Positions 27,312 to 35,766 of a stretch of 64,000 nucleotides of DNA are shown here, piece after piece. Origin of the DNA: Vibrio penaeicida. GTDB taxonomy: Bacteria; Pseudomonadota; Gammaproteobacteria; Enterobacterales; Vibrionaceae. The notes beneath the pieces were generated by a model. The model had not been told where the DNA came from and did no database searches. It was given only the letters and a program-made list of their open reading frames with translations. The DNA lies in assembly GCF_002933855.1 (NCBI RefSeq), contig NZ_BFAQ01000035.1, positions 62,001 to 126,000 on the forward strand, in the 5' to 3' direction. The position numbers and the translations under genes were made by a program. Every line of letters starts with the position of its first letter. The first letter of the stretch is position 1.

Positions 27312-27411
27312 TTTAACGCACTATAACATACAATAATGTTACTAATTCTACTTGCGAATCCAAGGATTACAATTATTATTAATAGAAACAAAGAACTAAG
27401 AGTTCAGTAAT

Positions 27412-27762
27412 ATGGCAACGAGTATGCACCGAGGCTTTACTTTGCAGTCATCCAACGGCGAAGTATGGCAAGTTAAAATTAAAAACAGAGTACTTTCTGG
27501 GAACTTGGCTTCTGTAAAGAAAAGTATTGATTGGTGGTGTGATACAGCATCTCTAATTGATCCCAAAGAGTTTGCAACTTTGGAAGCTAAGAAAGTCGCT
27601 GCCGGGACAGAAGAAAACTACAATGGTTTCCAACTTAAAAATGATACTGGTGCACCTAACGCTTGGTATTGCTTCTTTAATGGAAGACTAATTAAGGGTG
27701 GTAAACTAGCCATTCAAAAACACATTGATGCACACTTGGCTGCTGCAGCCAAAAAAGGATAA
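27412..27762 (+). CDS. DUF3319 family protein
   Basis: The 116-residue protein has two similar halves: RGFTLQSSNGEVWQVKIKNRVLSGNLASVKK (about 6-36) and NGFQLKNDTGAPNAWYCFFNGRLIKGGKLAIQKHIDAH (about 71-108). This internal duplication of a W/Y-rich motif is visible by eye. The family is DUF3319 as I recall it from Vibrio; its function is unknown. It is cytoplasmic, with no signal or membrane segment, and precedes yciH by 34 bases, probably as one transcript. Confidence 0.8.
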   Translation: MATSMHRGFTLQSSNGEVWQVKIKNRVLSGNLASVKKSIDWWCDTASLIDPKEFATLEAKKVAAGTEENYNGFQLKNDTGAPNAWYCFFNGRLIKGGKLAIQKHIDAHLAAAAKKG

Positions 27763-27796
27763 AATAATTTTTTGTCGATAGGATTGAGAATCAAGC

Positions 27797-28108
27797 ATGT
27801 CTCTCGTGTATTCAACGGAAGTTGGGCGAATTAAGCCTGAAGAAGTCAAAGAACAACGCCCTAAAGGTGATGGCGTGGTTAGAATCCAGCGCCAAACTAA
27901 GGGACGAAAAGGTAAAGGCGTATGTATTGTCACTGGACTGGATTTAGATGATGCACCTTTAAAGCTGCTAGCGGCAGAACTTAAAAAAGTATGTGGCTGT
28001 GGCGGCTCAGTCAAAGATGGGGCGATCGAAATTCAAGGTGACAGCCGGGATAAAATTAAAGCACATTTAGAAAAGAAAGGTCTTACAGTCAAATTAGCCG
28101 GCGGCTAA
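27797..28108 (+). CDS. yciH: SUI1/eIF1-like translation factor YciH
   Basis: The 103-residue protein has the SUI1 domain: VRIQRQTKGRKGKGVCIVTGLDL (about 28-50), then CGCGGSVKDGAIEIQGD (about 70-86), typical of YciH. In E. coli YciH influences start-codon selection and acts in stress. It lies downstream of DUF3319 and has a strong terminator after it. It is the last gene before the dif-containing gap. Confidence 0.92.
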   Translation: MSLVYSTEVGRIKPEEVKEQRPKGDGVVRIQRQTKGRKGKGVCIVTGLDLDDAPLKLLAAELKKVCGCGGSVKDGAIEIQGDSRDKIKAHLEKKGLTVKLAGG

Positions 28109-28131
28109 GACAGAACTCATTTTAGAAAATC

Positions 28132-28160
28132 AAAAGCCAAGTTTTAGCTTGGCTTTTTTT
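28132..28160 (+). terminator. Rho-independent terminator of yciH
   Basis: AAAAGCCAAG-TTTTAG-CTTGGCTTTTTTT, a perfect stem with a long T-run. Confidence 0.92.
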
Positions 28161-28702
28161 GTGTTTGCCATACACGTAATTTAAAGGCTAATTGTCATGC
28201 CTTAATCTTTGATTAAAGTAATGATTATTAGCTATTTTATGGTAAATAGGATTATGGTTAAATAGCTCGAGTTTTGGTGGGATAGGACAAAGCAAGAAGC
28301 ATAGTTCTTACGTAGACTCACACATAATTTAACATAAGATAGATAATGCGCACTTAGTGATATTTAATGAGTGTTGTGAAACTAGTTCTTATCTGTACAG
28401 AGCCATCTCTTTAGAATTAGCACTAGAAACACAAAGTAAACCATGTTTAGGACTAAATGTTTAATTTACAAATATTGAAAACATACAAGTCAAATGATTG
28501 AGAATCAAGAACATATAGTTACTGGTTAATTGTCAATTAGCTGATCGAAAATCAGGCTTTGGGCTCAATGTCCCATAAATTTCCGGATCAGTATCACATC
28601 TAACAGTGGATATCCCTATACATTTTTTATTTGGAATCGCATACTTAAATAAACAAACCAATAGGTTTATTTAGAAGCAATATTAACGAGAATATTATAA
28701 TT
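28161..28702. other. 540-base gene-free gap holding dif
   Basis: No ORF with a ribosome-binding site is seen in this region between yciH and the lipoprotein gene. It holds the dif site and, at its right end, a hairpin-forming stretch (TAAATAAAC and GTTTATTTA, 28646-28673) in the leader of the lipoprotein gene. The remainder shows nothing recognisable. Confidence 0.6.
28327..28354 (-). other. dif site (XerCD chromosome dimer resolution)
   Basis: On the minus strand the 28 bases divide into XerC arm AGTGCGCATTA, 6-base centre TCTATC and XerD arm TTATGTTAAAT. The XerD arm is identical to that of E. coli dif, and GTGCGCAT of the XerC arm is also shared. Its place is supported by KOPS polarity on both sides and by flanking matS sites. 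It marks the replication terminus, and XerCD with FtsK should resolve chromosome dimers here. Confidence 0.93.
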
Positions 28703-29293
28703 ATGAAGTGTCGTTTCGTTCTGATTCTTGGAACTTTTATCTTGCAAGGATGTGCCGCTACAACAGATAGCAATGATGGTACACAATCAACATTACAATC
28801 TCATATCTCTACTTCACTAAAAGATAGCATCAAATATTACCCTCATGCTTGGACGACACAAAAGTTCAATGCCTATTTGGAACTGCCATCAAACAAAGCT
28901 TTTGCGGTCCATTGGAAAGGCAACCGAGCAATGGCGTTTGGTTTTGCTAGTAGAAAGCTTTCTATAGAAGCTGCTAAAAAAGAGGCCTTACTTCTTTGTT
29001 CAGCAAGGTCAAGCGATCCAGAAAAATGTAAGATTGCCGCTTTTGAAGAAACAGCCATAAGCATCGATACCAAAGGTTACCCTGCAGAAGTTTCTAGCAC
29101 TAAAGATATAGAAACATTTAACAAGTTTAATTCTAGTAGTGGTCATTCTGCGATAGCAGGAAATCAACTTGGGCTGTTAGGCTTTGCGAATGAAGTAAAC
29201 TCTCAGGCTGAAGCCGAAGAAATGGCTATGAGGCAATGCCTTAAAAGAACTCATTACACCTTGCCAAAATGTAGAATAATCGCTTCCAAGTAA
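28703..29293 (+). CDS. Hypothetical lipoprotein with two Ala/Cys-rich repeats
   Basis: The 196-residue protein has a lipobox LQGC (C17) after a short signal. The mature part contains two related segments, IEAAKKEALLLCSARSSDPEKC (about 93-114) and AEAEEMAMRQCLKRTHYTLPKC (about 170-191). Each has an amphipathic alanine/glutamate helix followed by two cysteines and an isoleucine strand, a pattern seen in DUF4189-like periplasmic proteins. Paired cysteines suggest disulfides. I do not recognise the function. It is the first gene right of dif. Confidence 0.7.
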   Translation: MKCRFVLILGTFILQGCAATTDSNDGTQSTLQSHISTSLKDSIKYYPHAWTTQKFNAYLELPSNKAFAVHWKGNRAMAFGFASRKLSIEAAKKEALLLCSARSSDPEKCKIAAFEETAISIDTKGYPAEVSSTKDIETFNKFNSSSGHSAIAGNQLGLLGFANEVNSQAEAEEMAMRQCLKRTHYTLPKCRIIASK

Positions 29294-29319
29294 CGACGAT
29301 AAGTAACTAACTCGCTAGT

Positions 29320-29347
29320 AAGGCTCCTTTTGTAAGGAGCCTTTTTT
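29320..29347 (+). terminator. Rho-independent terminator of the lipoprotein gene
   Basis: AAGGCTCCTT-TTGT-AAGGAGCCTTTTTT, a perfect stem and T-run. Confidence 0.93.
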
Positions 29348-29733
29348 ATGCTTCAAACACACCTTGTAATTATATTACCAAATGTGGATAAACTGTTATT
29401 AACATGACTTTGAATGGACTCAGCCTGAAGCAAGCACTTACACACGTAAGTTGTTAATTTGCTTAACCTATAACTAGTCAGGAATACGCTATCAAGATAA
29501 CCTATTGTAATTAAAGAAATAAATTGAATATCTAGATTTTTATTCTAGCTAGCTTTAGATATTTTTAGTATATAGCTCACCGTGTAACGCTCTAACCGCG
29601 TAACAGAATCTTTAGGGAAGAGTGAGGGTTAGATGTGTAACCTGTGACCTTATTTTTGTGAGTGGTTTAATTGAAAGCGTTTGTATGAAAAGAGAAAAAC
29701 TGAGAGGTATAAGATGGATGGGATGACAGGCAT
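29348..29733. other. Gene-poor gap with a possible 13-codon ORF
   Basis: About 390 AT-rich bases with no family-level gene. Near its right end GAGAGG followed by ATG at 29714 opens a 13-residue frame ([13 protein letters not shown], 29714-29755) that stops inside the vxr terminator stem. It could be chance. Confidence 0.35.
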
Positions 29734-29756
29734 AAAAAAAGCTAGGTTGCCCTAGC
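29734..29756 (-). terminator. Terminator of the vxr operon, overlapping the yoaH stop
   Basis: Read on the minus strand, GCTAGG-GCAA-CCTAGC is followed by seven T. The yoaH stop codon TAG is inside the 5' arm of the stem. Confidence 0.8.
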
Positions 29757-29895
29757 CTTTCTTTTCTTCCCGGATTTCGTCTGCAATGATTTTTATCGCT
29801 TCTGCGGTGCTCATTCCTTTCGCCATAAGAATTTGTATTCTCTCCACGGCTTCTTGCTGCTCTTTATGAGTCAACGTAGGTAAATCTTGGAACAT
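29752..29895 (-). CDS. vxrE: YoaH/UPF0181 small protein (VxrE position)
   Basis: A 47-residue ORF starts [20 protein letters not shown] and continues [20 protein letters not shown], matching the UPF0181 (YoaH) family closely. GGGAG precedes the ATG. It lies 45 bases after the TraF-like gene on the same strand, as the last gene of the vxr operon; I recall a UPF0181 protein as the fifth member (VxrE) in V. cholerae. The function is unknown. The gene is compact and helical. Confidence 0.85.
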   Translation of the reverse strand: MFQDLPTLTHKEQQEAVERIQILMAKGMSTAEAIKIIADEIREEKKG

Positions 29896-29940
29896 GGTTT
29901 GGCTCCCGTTTTTTATTGGAAGCCGAGAATAACGAAATAG

Positions 29941-31086
29941 TTAGTAACTGCCAAGGAAATTAACGTAAACACCCATTGAATTTGCATTGGTATAACTCGC
30001 GCCTAAGTCCATAGTGATTATGCCCAGAGGAGTTAACCCTATACCCGCAGTAATTGTGCCTTCGTCATTTTCTTTAGCAAGATTGGTATAGTAACCACCA
30101 CGAAGTTGAAGTTGCCTCATGATATCAACTTCAATGCCTGCTCTTAGCATCTGCGAGTCATCGCCGCTCATGCCTTTGAATTTGTCTCGTTTTACTATGT
30201 CGTAGTCGACACTAAAGGTATAATAATCTCCAACCAATCCAGCACCAACTGTGTAATTTGGTCTCATTTCATAGGTATCACCTATTTCAACAACTCGACC
30301 ACCAACATTTACGCTCTCTTGATTAGTGACAATGTCACGGGTCATGATATTCATTGCTGACGCGCCAATTCTAAAAGGTCCGTAAAACCAAACAGCCCCT
30401 AGGTCTAGGTTAAATGCGGTTTCACCAGCCGTTGAATCAGTGATTCGTCCGAATCCAAAATTAGAAAAAGAAGCGTGACTTGCAACCGAGTACACCCTTT
30501 GAATTTTTGGCGACGCCCCGATAGAAATATGTTGTCCAAACAGCGTGTAATATTTTGCGAACGTTACTCCAAGTTCTGTTACACCAATCCCCATGACTTT
30601 TATTAGTGATTGATCGAGTTTATTGATATCAGGAACGGTACTAGGTGCCATGTCGGCAGTGATATAAGATTCTGTATAAATTTTGCCAAATACGTTCATC
30701 GATACGAATTGATTAGGAATGGCGAATGCTGCTGTAAGACCTATATCTAAGGCTATTTCGTCGCCGACGAGCTCATCGTAAACAGACAAGATTTCAGTTG
30801 GATCACCAGCATCAATTGCGTCTGCTGCGTTTTTTATATCTTGCAGCATTTTACCATTATCGGTGTAAGTTAAACCTACACCAGGTATGATCATACCTGC
30901 GTTGTCGTCTCGTCGATACAACGCGGCAAGAGAAGGATTATAGAATGGTGCCGATAGAAAATCAGCAGATACAACCCCTACTCCTCCCATGGCGTCACCT
31001 CGACCATCAACAGAATAGTTTGCAGCATTGGCAGAACCTGCAGCGAGTACGAGTGCGATAGTGGTGGATAAACTGACTTTTTTCAT
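29941..31086 (-). CDS. vxrD: TraF-like outer-membrane beta-barrel (VxrD position)
   Basis: The 381-residue protein has a signal peptide (about 1-22, cut after SANA) and a mature start NYSVDGRGDAMGGVGVVSADFLSAPFYNPSLAAL. This is the hallmark of the conjugal-transfer TraF-like family (PF13729), a FadL/OmpP1-like barrel, despite the name. Regular beta strands run to the C-terminal NFLGSY. It is not part of a conjugation system here. The start is ATG at 31086; a TTG two codons earlier is less likely. A matS site lies at 30326-30338. Confidence 0.83.
   Translation of the reverse strand: MKKVSLSTTIALVLAAGSANAANYSVDGRGDAMGGVGVVSADFLSAPFYNPSLAALYRRDDNAGMIIPGVGLTYTDNGKMLQDIKNAADAIDAGDPTEILSVYDELVGDEIALDIGLTAAFAIPNQFVSMNVFGKIYTESYITADMAPSTVPDINKLDQSLIKVMGIGVTELGVTFAKYYTLFGQHISIGASPKIQRVYSVASHASFSNFGFGRITDSTAGETAFNLDLGAVWFYGPFRIGASAMNIMTRDIVTNQESVNVGGRVVEIGDTYEMRPNYTVGAGLVGDYYTFSVDYDIVKRDKFKGMSGDDSQMLRAGIEVDIMRQLQLRGGYYTNLAKENDEGTITAGIGLTPLGIITMDLGASYTNANSMGVYVNFLGSY
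30326..30338. other. matS site (MatP binding)
   Basis: GTGACAATGTCAC, a perfect consensus match, 2.0 kb right of dif and inside vxrD. Confidence 0.88.
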
Positions 31087-31149
31087 AATCAAACCGTAAC
31101 ATTGTCCTTTTGATCGTTATCGGCTTAAATTATCAGATCTTTAGTATTA

Positions 31150-32019
31150 TTAATCCACCGAAATATCGTAGGTTTTGCTAATTACTTGTTGATCTTCAAT
31201 AGAAACTGCACCTTGCCATCGACGGTGTGTAATTGATACGGCTAATACATATCTATCTGGGTCCAAATCTCTTAAAGGTATAGAGCTGGGGTAGTCACTT
31301 TCATATTCTTGTGACCATACCTTCTGATACTTCCCCTCAAGAAAATCGAAAAGTGAAATATTAAGTACAGGAAGCGGACAATGCTTATTCAGAAGACCGG
31401 TCTTTTCCACTTTCCAGTTATCCTTGGATTGCCATCTAACGATTTGCTTCGCTTGCGGTTCCGACATAACCGCCCACGTAACCCAAGGCTCCTCATTTAC
31501 GGGCTTTATCTTTAATAGATATAATCCGCTAGCTAACCGCGCATTCAAGCTATATCGTTTCTGAAATATGTTTTGTTTAGACGATTCGGAGCTGAGTTTG
31601 TCAAATGACGACTCGTTAGACACACTTTGTTCGCCCCAACGATCTAATTCAATAGATTCAATTTCTTTATCACCTAATACATCGATGATCACGCTAGAAT
31701 TATTTCTACCTGGAGATTGGATCATCTGACGCCGTATAACCACCTCATCGATCCAACCTGGAAGCCCCTCTGCATTCAATGAACGACCACAATCTCTCTC
31801 GATAGATTTAAGAAATAATTGATCTAAATGATTGGCAACGTATTTTGATGGATTTTGTTGCCATACTTCGACTATTGCAGCAAATGCTCCCTCTAAATCA
31901 TCTTCTAGAAGTTTTTGGTGCGCACTTGTCAGGGAGGTTTGCTGCTCAAACCACTGATTAGTAGAGTGAGCAGTTATCGGTAAAACGCAAATTAACCCCG
32001 TAAGTAAATAGCGGAACAT
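31150..32019 (-). CDS. vxrC: DUF2861 periplasmic protein (VxrC)
   Basis: The 289-residue protein has a signal peptide (about 1-19, ending ITAHS). It begins NQWFEQQTSLTSAHQKLLEDDLEGAF and has a helical N-terminal third and a beta-rich C-terminal part. It matches the DUF2861 family found in vxr operons. The start codon overlaps the vxrB stop by one base (TAATG), so translation is coupled. A periplasmic location would suit a role as accessory to the VxrA sensor; this is inference. Confidence 0.83.
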   Translation of the reverse strand: MFRYLLTGLICVLPITAHSTNQWFEQQTSLTSAHQKLLEDDLEGAFAAIVEVWQQNPSKYVANHLDQLFLKSIERDCGRSLNAEGLPGWIDEVVIRRQMIQSPGRNNSSVIIDVLGDKEIESIELDRWGEQSVSNESSFDKLSSESSKQNIFQKRYSLNARLASGLYLLKIKPVNEEPWVTWAVMSEPQAKQIVRWQSKDNWKVEKTGLLNKHCPLPVLNISLFDFLEGKYQKVWSQEYESDYPSSIPLRDLDPDRYVLAVSITHRRWQGAVSIEDQQVISKTYDISVD

Positions 32020-32678
32020 TAGCTTTTCATCTTATATCCGACACCACGCAACGTTTCAATGTCGATGCCTGGCAGTTTTTGCCTAAGTTGCAATACGTGT
32101 GTATCTACAGTTCGAGTGGTAGGAAAGTGGTTGTATCCCCAAACGTGATCAAGTAGCTCATCTCTGGTAAAGACACGACCTAAGTTGGTTGCCAAAAACA
32201 ACAGGAGGTCAAACTCGGTACGAGTTAGAGTAACGTTTTCTTCTTGGTAGATGACATCACGAGTGTTTTTATCGATGACTAAATGCTCGGTCGTTACGCG
32301 AGATTCATCTAACTCTTCTCCATCTGGTGCTCTCATCTGTGCGCGAATACGAGCGAATAACTCAGCTTCCGCGAAAGGCTTTGTCAGATAATCATTTGCG
32401 CCAGCATCAAGCCCATTAACTTTATCTTTTACGGAAACCAAAGCAGTTAACAAAATCACAGGAACTTGTTTAATTTTCTTCCACTCTGGCAAATGAGTTA
32501 CGGAATCACCATCTGGTAACTGTCTGTCTAATATGACAAGATCAGCTTTGTCCCATAATGGACTTACTTCAGAAATTGTTTCTGCGTGATGGCATTCATA
32601 ACCAGCTTGCTCTAGGCTAACAAGCAGTCCATCCGCTAAGTTTTTATCATCTTCAACCAGAAGCAGTGTCTGTTTCAC
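32019..32678 (-). CDS. vxrB: OmpR-family response regulator VxrB
   Basis: The 219-residue regulator has a receiver domain with acidic pair E9/D10/D11, phosphorylation site D51 (VILDRQLPDGD) and K in LTKPF, and a C-terminal winged-helix DNA-binding domain (TRTEFDLLLFLATNLGRVFTRDELLDHVWG). In V. cholerae VxrB (WigR) controls cell-wall synthesis, type VI secretion and biofilm genes. The start is GTG at 32678, with GGAG 7 bases upstream, overlapping the vxrA end by 26 bases. Confidence 0.92.
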   Translation of the reverse strand: MKQTLLLVEDDKNLADGLLVSLEQAGYECHHAETISEVSPLWDKADLVILDRQLPDGDSVTHLPEWKKIKQVPVILLTALVSVKDKVNGLDAGANDYLTKPFAEAELFARIRAQMRAPDGEELDESRVTTEHLVIDKNTRDVIYQEENVTLTRTEFDLLLFLATNLGRVFTRDELLDHVWGYNHFPTTRTVDTHVLQLRQKLPGIDIETLRGVGYKMKS

Positions 32679-34098
32679 AGGGTATCTCCAATATAAATGT
32701 TGTTGGCGGGCCTTGAAGAGACATTTTGCCTCCCATTCGTTCAACCATTGATTCGACAATTGTCAAACCTAGCCCGAGTCCACTTTTACTCACAAAAGGC
32801 TTTCGAAGTGTCTTCCAATCTCTCTTAGTTAAATTACCTTGGTCGGTAACCTTAAAAATCACACAATTCTTTTTTGTTTTAACACTTAAACCTACAGGTG
32901 CGACGCCATATTTGACCGCATTGTTTACTAGATTGTCTAAGCATGTACCCAACCAATAGATATTCACTTTTATAGCGCTATCTTTATCTAGCTCGATATG
33001 TATTGGTTGTTCTAATTCCTCAAATCTGTACTCTAGCCATTCCTTTACAGAAGGAAGCCATTCACTAGAAAGTTGTTGATTATCCGACTGCAAATAGTCC
33101 TTACTTGCTTCAGCCAATTGGCGTAATCGCCTAGAGTCTTCACATAATCGTCGAAATTCGTCGTACACCGTTTCAGGAAGATTCTCGAACTCTCGTCTAA
33201 AACCTTCAACGGTTAGTGACAGGCTGGCTATCGGCGTTCGTAACTCGTGGGTCAGAATTTGTAAAACTAACATCCGACTTTGCATTTCTTTACGCTTACT
33301 GTTCCAGCGTGTAACAGCCCAGCCAAGAATCAAAACAACATTGAATATCGCCAGCCCAATCATGATATGCAATAGCAAGTCAGAATGGTTTTCTACTTCC
33401 CAGCAAATATTACCGCTTTTAACAAAACAGCTGCCTTTGCCGTTGTATAGCGTCGCCTTTATTTCTTGTTGTTTCAGTAATGTTTCCCACAAATCTTGGG
33501 GGAATATTAAATATTGGTCACCTTGTCGCAGCCAAAGTTCACTATCATGCATTAACATTTCAGAACCTGAGAGCAATGCCTTCATAGTGATGTAATCCAT
33601 TCGCTGCAACTTACCCAACAAGCTAGATGTACTCGATTCAGGTCTCTCTTCGATATGCATGTAGTCTTTTAACTGTTCATACATATCCGGATGCGTTACA
33701 GCGTAACGAGCTGCATATGTACCGCCACCTGGGTGAATTAGGCCAGATCGCGCAAACCATTTAATGGGAAGCTTGGTTCCTTTACAAATAGCACGTGTAA
33801 AAACAAGAGGTTCTGTAATTAGCGGACTTAAAGGAAGCTTGCCTTTACAGGTTTCAGATAAGCTGTATAGCCTTTGTATATCTTTCAAAGGGTAATTCGC
33901 CGTTTGAGGTAGCATCGACTCAGGCGTTAGAAGCTTGTTGGGGAAATCCGATTGAATGATACGCATGTCATAGGAATCAATTGCCTTAGAGGTATCAAAT
34001 TGACTTTTAAATTCCTCAATTCTCTCTGGCAAGCTTTGTGCGTAAACGGCGGATGTAAAAACGCAGCCTAAAGTCAAATATACGATATTTCTTAGCAA
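32653..34098 (-). CDS. vxrA: Sensor histidine kinase VxrA
   Basis: The 481-residue membrane kinase has a signal/TM1 (about 1-20), a large periplasmic sensor (about 21-240), TM2 (about 243-265, LLLHIMIGLAIFNVVLILGWAV), then the DHp with H284 (LTHELRTPI) and ATPase with N-box (LDNLVNNAVKYG) and SGLGLGLTIV. VxrA (also WigK, or VbrK in V. parahaemolyticus) responds to cell-wall damage such as beta-lactams. The operon order vxrA-B-C-D-E is complete here. A matS site lies 146 bases upstream of the start. Confidence 0.92.
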   Translation of the reverse strand: MLRNIVYLTLGCVFTSAVYAQSLPERIEEFKSQFDTSKAIDSYDMRIIQSDFPNKLLTPESMLPQTANYPLKDIQRLYSLSETCKGKLPLSPLITEPLVFTRAICKGTKLPIKWFARSGLIHPGGGTYAARYAVTHPDMYEQLKDYMHIEERPESSTSSLLGKLQRMDYITMKALLSGSEMLMHDSELWLRQGDQYLIFPQDLWETLLKQQEIKATLYNGKGSCFVKSGNICWEVENHSDLLLHIMIGLAIFNVVLILGWAVTRWNSKRKEMQSRMLVLQILTHELRTPIASLSLTVEGFRREFENLPETVYDEFRRLCEDSRRLRQLAEASKDYLQSDNQQLSSEWLPSVKEWLEYRFEELEQPIHIELDKDSAIKVNIYWLGTCLDNLVNNAVKYGVAPVGLSVKTKKNCVIFKVTDQGNLTKRDWKTLRKPFVSKSGLGLGLTIVESMVERMGGKMSLQGPPTTFILEIPCETDTASG

Positions 34099-34243
34099 AG
34101 CTGTTTCGTTCTCTATGGCATTTATCGGTGAGTTCGCAATATAACACTAATAAGAATGTGATTATAACTGCGGCTCTACGTTATTAACCAATTGCTGACA
34201 TTCGTGATGATTATATTGGAAGTGTTTACACTACTCATACATA

Positions 34244-34256
34244 GTGACATTGTCAC
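34244..34256. other. matS site in the vxrA upstream region
   Basis: GTGACATTGTCAC, a perfect consensus match; the only one of the five outside a coding region. MatP occupancy here could touch the vxr promoter. Confidence 0.88.
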
Positions 34257-34278
34257 ATAATTACATAATGACAAAAAA

Positions 34279-34302
34279 CAAAAAGGGAAGCCTGAGCTTC
34301 CC
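34279..34302 (-). terminator. Rho-independent terminator of pntAB
   Basis: On the minus strand GGGAAGC-TCAG-GCTTCCC is followed by TTTTTG. It lies 56 bases after the pntB stop. Confidence 0.88.
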
Positions 34303-34357
34303 TTCTATCACTTAGTTTTTCTAAAGTACTTAGATTTTCTATTGCATCTAGTTTCGA

Positions 34358-35752
34358 TTACAAGTGAGCAGATATTTGTACACACGACTCTTTGGCATCC
34401 CCAAAGAGCATTTGAGTATTATCTTTAAAGAACAGTGGGTTTTGTACACCTGCATAGCCTGTATTCATCGAACGTTTAAATACGATAACGTTTTGGGAGT
34501 TCCAGACTTCAAGAACTGGCATTCCTGCAATTGGGCTATTTGGATCTTCCTGTGCAGCGGGGTTAACCGTATCGTTCGCACCAATAACCAAAACAGTATC
34601 GGTTTCTGGGAAGTCGTCATTGATCTCGTCCATTTCAAGAACAATATCATATGGGACTTTAGCCTCTGCCAATAGCACGTTCATGTGTCCTGGTAATCGA
34701 CCCGCTACAGGGTGAATCCCAAATCGAACTTCCACTCCATGAGCACGTAATTTTTCCGTTATTTCATGAACTGGATATTGAGCTTGTGCTACTGCCATTC
34801 CATATCCTGGAGTGATAATGACCGACTTAGAGTTTTTAAGCATTTCTGCAACTTCTTCAGCCGATGTTTCACTATGCTCTCCGTGCTCTTCATCACCGCT
34901 AGAAACTGAGACTTCCTGACCAAACCCACCTGCAATAACACTAATAAATGAGCGATTCATAGCCTTACACATTATGTATGAAAGGATAGCGCCTGAAGAG
35001 CCTACAAGTGCACCGGTTACAATCAGAAGATCGTTTGCTAGCATGAAACCTGCTGCGGCTGCCGCCCAACCAGAGTATGAGTTGAGCATGGAAACAACAA
35101 CAGGCATATCAGCACCACCAATCGACGCAACGAGGTGATAGCCAAATACAAAAGCAATTAGCGTCATCAGGATGAGAGCGAACATGCTCCCATCAGCTTC
35201 TACAAAATGCACCAACAGATAAGCCGATACGACTAACGCAGCCAAGTTCAGTTTGTGTTTATGAGGTAAATTAAGCGCCGACGAATTTATGACCCCGCGC
35301 AATTTACCGAATGCCACAATAGAACCAGTAAATGTAACAGCACCAATAAAGACGCCTAAAAATACTTCAACCATGTGGATGACGTGTTTTGCGTGTGCAT
35401 CAACATCAGTTACCGCAATAGCTGGTGGATCAATGTAGCTATTGTAGCCAACTAAGACAGCAGCCATACCAACAAAGCTATGCAAAATGGCAACCAGCTC
35501 GGGCATCTCGGTCATTTCAACTTTTTTGGCATAATGTATACCAATGCCACCACCAATAACCATTGCGAGAATGATCCACACTACGCCAGATGTTTCTGGT
35601 CCAAAAATGGTTGCGATAAGAGCAATTGCCATACCAGCAATGCCATAATAGTTACCTGCTCGCGCAGATTCTTGTTTAGATAGTCCCGCTAGACTCATTA
35701 TAAAGAGTATTGCGGCGACAATGTATGCGGCTTGTACTAATCCTGCAGACAT
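34358..35752 (-). CDS. pntB: NAD(P) transhydrogenase subunit beta
   Basis: The 464-residue protein has an N-terminal membrane domain of about eight or nine segments (1-265) and a C-terminal NADP-binding domain III (about 290-464), with [34 protein letters not shown] and [12 protein letters not shown]. With PntA it moves hydride from NADH to NADP using the proton gradient. Length matches E. coli PntB (462). AAAGGAG precedes the ATG, 14 bases after pntA. Confidence 0.96.
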   Translation of the reverse strand: MSAGLVQAAYIVAAILFIMSLAGLSKQESARAGNYYGIAGMAIALIATIFGPETSGVVWIILAMVIGGGIGIHYAKKVEMTEMPELVAILHSFVGMAAVLVGYNSYIDPPAIAVTDVDAHAKHVIHMVEVFLGVFIGAVTFTGSIVAFGKLRGVINSSALNLPHKHKLNLAALVVSAYLLVHFVEADGSMFALILMTLIAFVFGYHLVASIGGADMPVVVSMLNSYSGWAAAAAGFMLANDLLIVTGALVGSSGAILSYIMCKAMNRSFISVIAGGFGQEVSVSSGDEEHGEHSETSAEEVAEMLKNSKSVIITPGYGMAVAQAQYPVHEITEKLRAHGVEVRFGIHPVAGRLPGHMNVLLAEAKVPYDIVLEMDEINDDFPETDTVLVIGANDTVNPAAQEDPNSPIAGMPVLEVWNSQNVIVFKRSMNTGYAGVQNPLFFKDNTQMLFGDAKESCVQISAHL

Positions 35753-35766
35753 GTGATTACTCTCCT

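Noticed and set aside
29941-31086. TraF-like annotation as evidence of a conjugative element
   Set aside because: PF13729 proteins are outer-membrane barrels found in vxr operons; no other transfer gene is present.
34244-34256. GTGACATTGTCAC first read as an ordinary operator for vxrA
   Set aside because: The same 13-mer occurs four more times, mostly inside genes, and fits matS; a MatP site explains all five.
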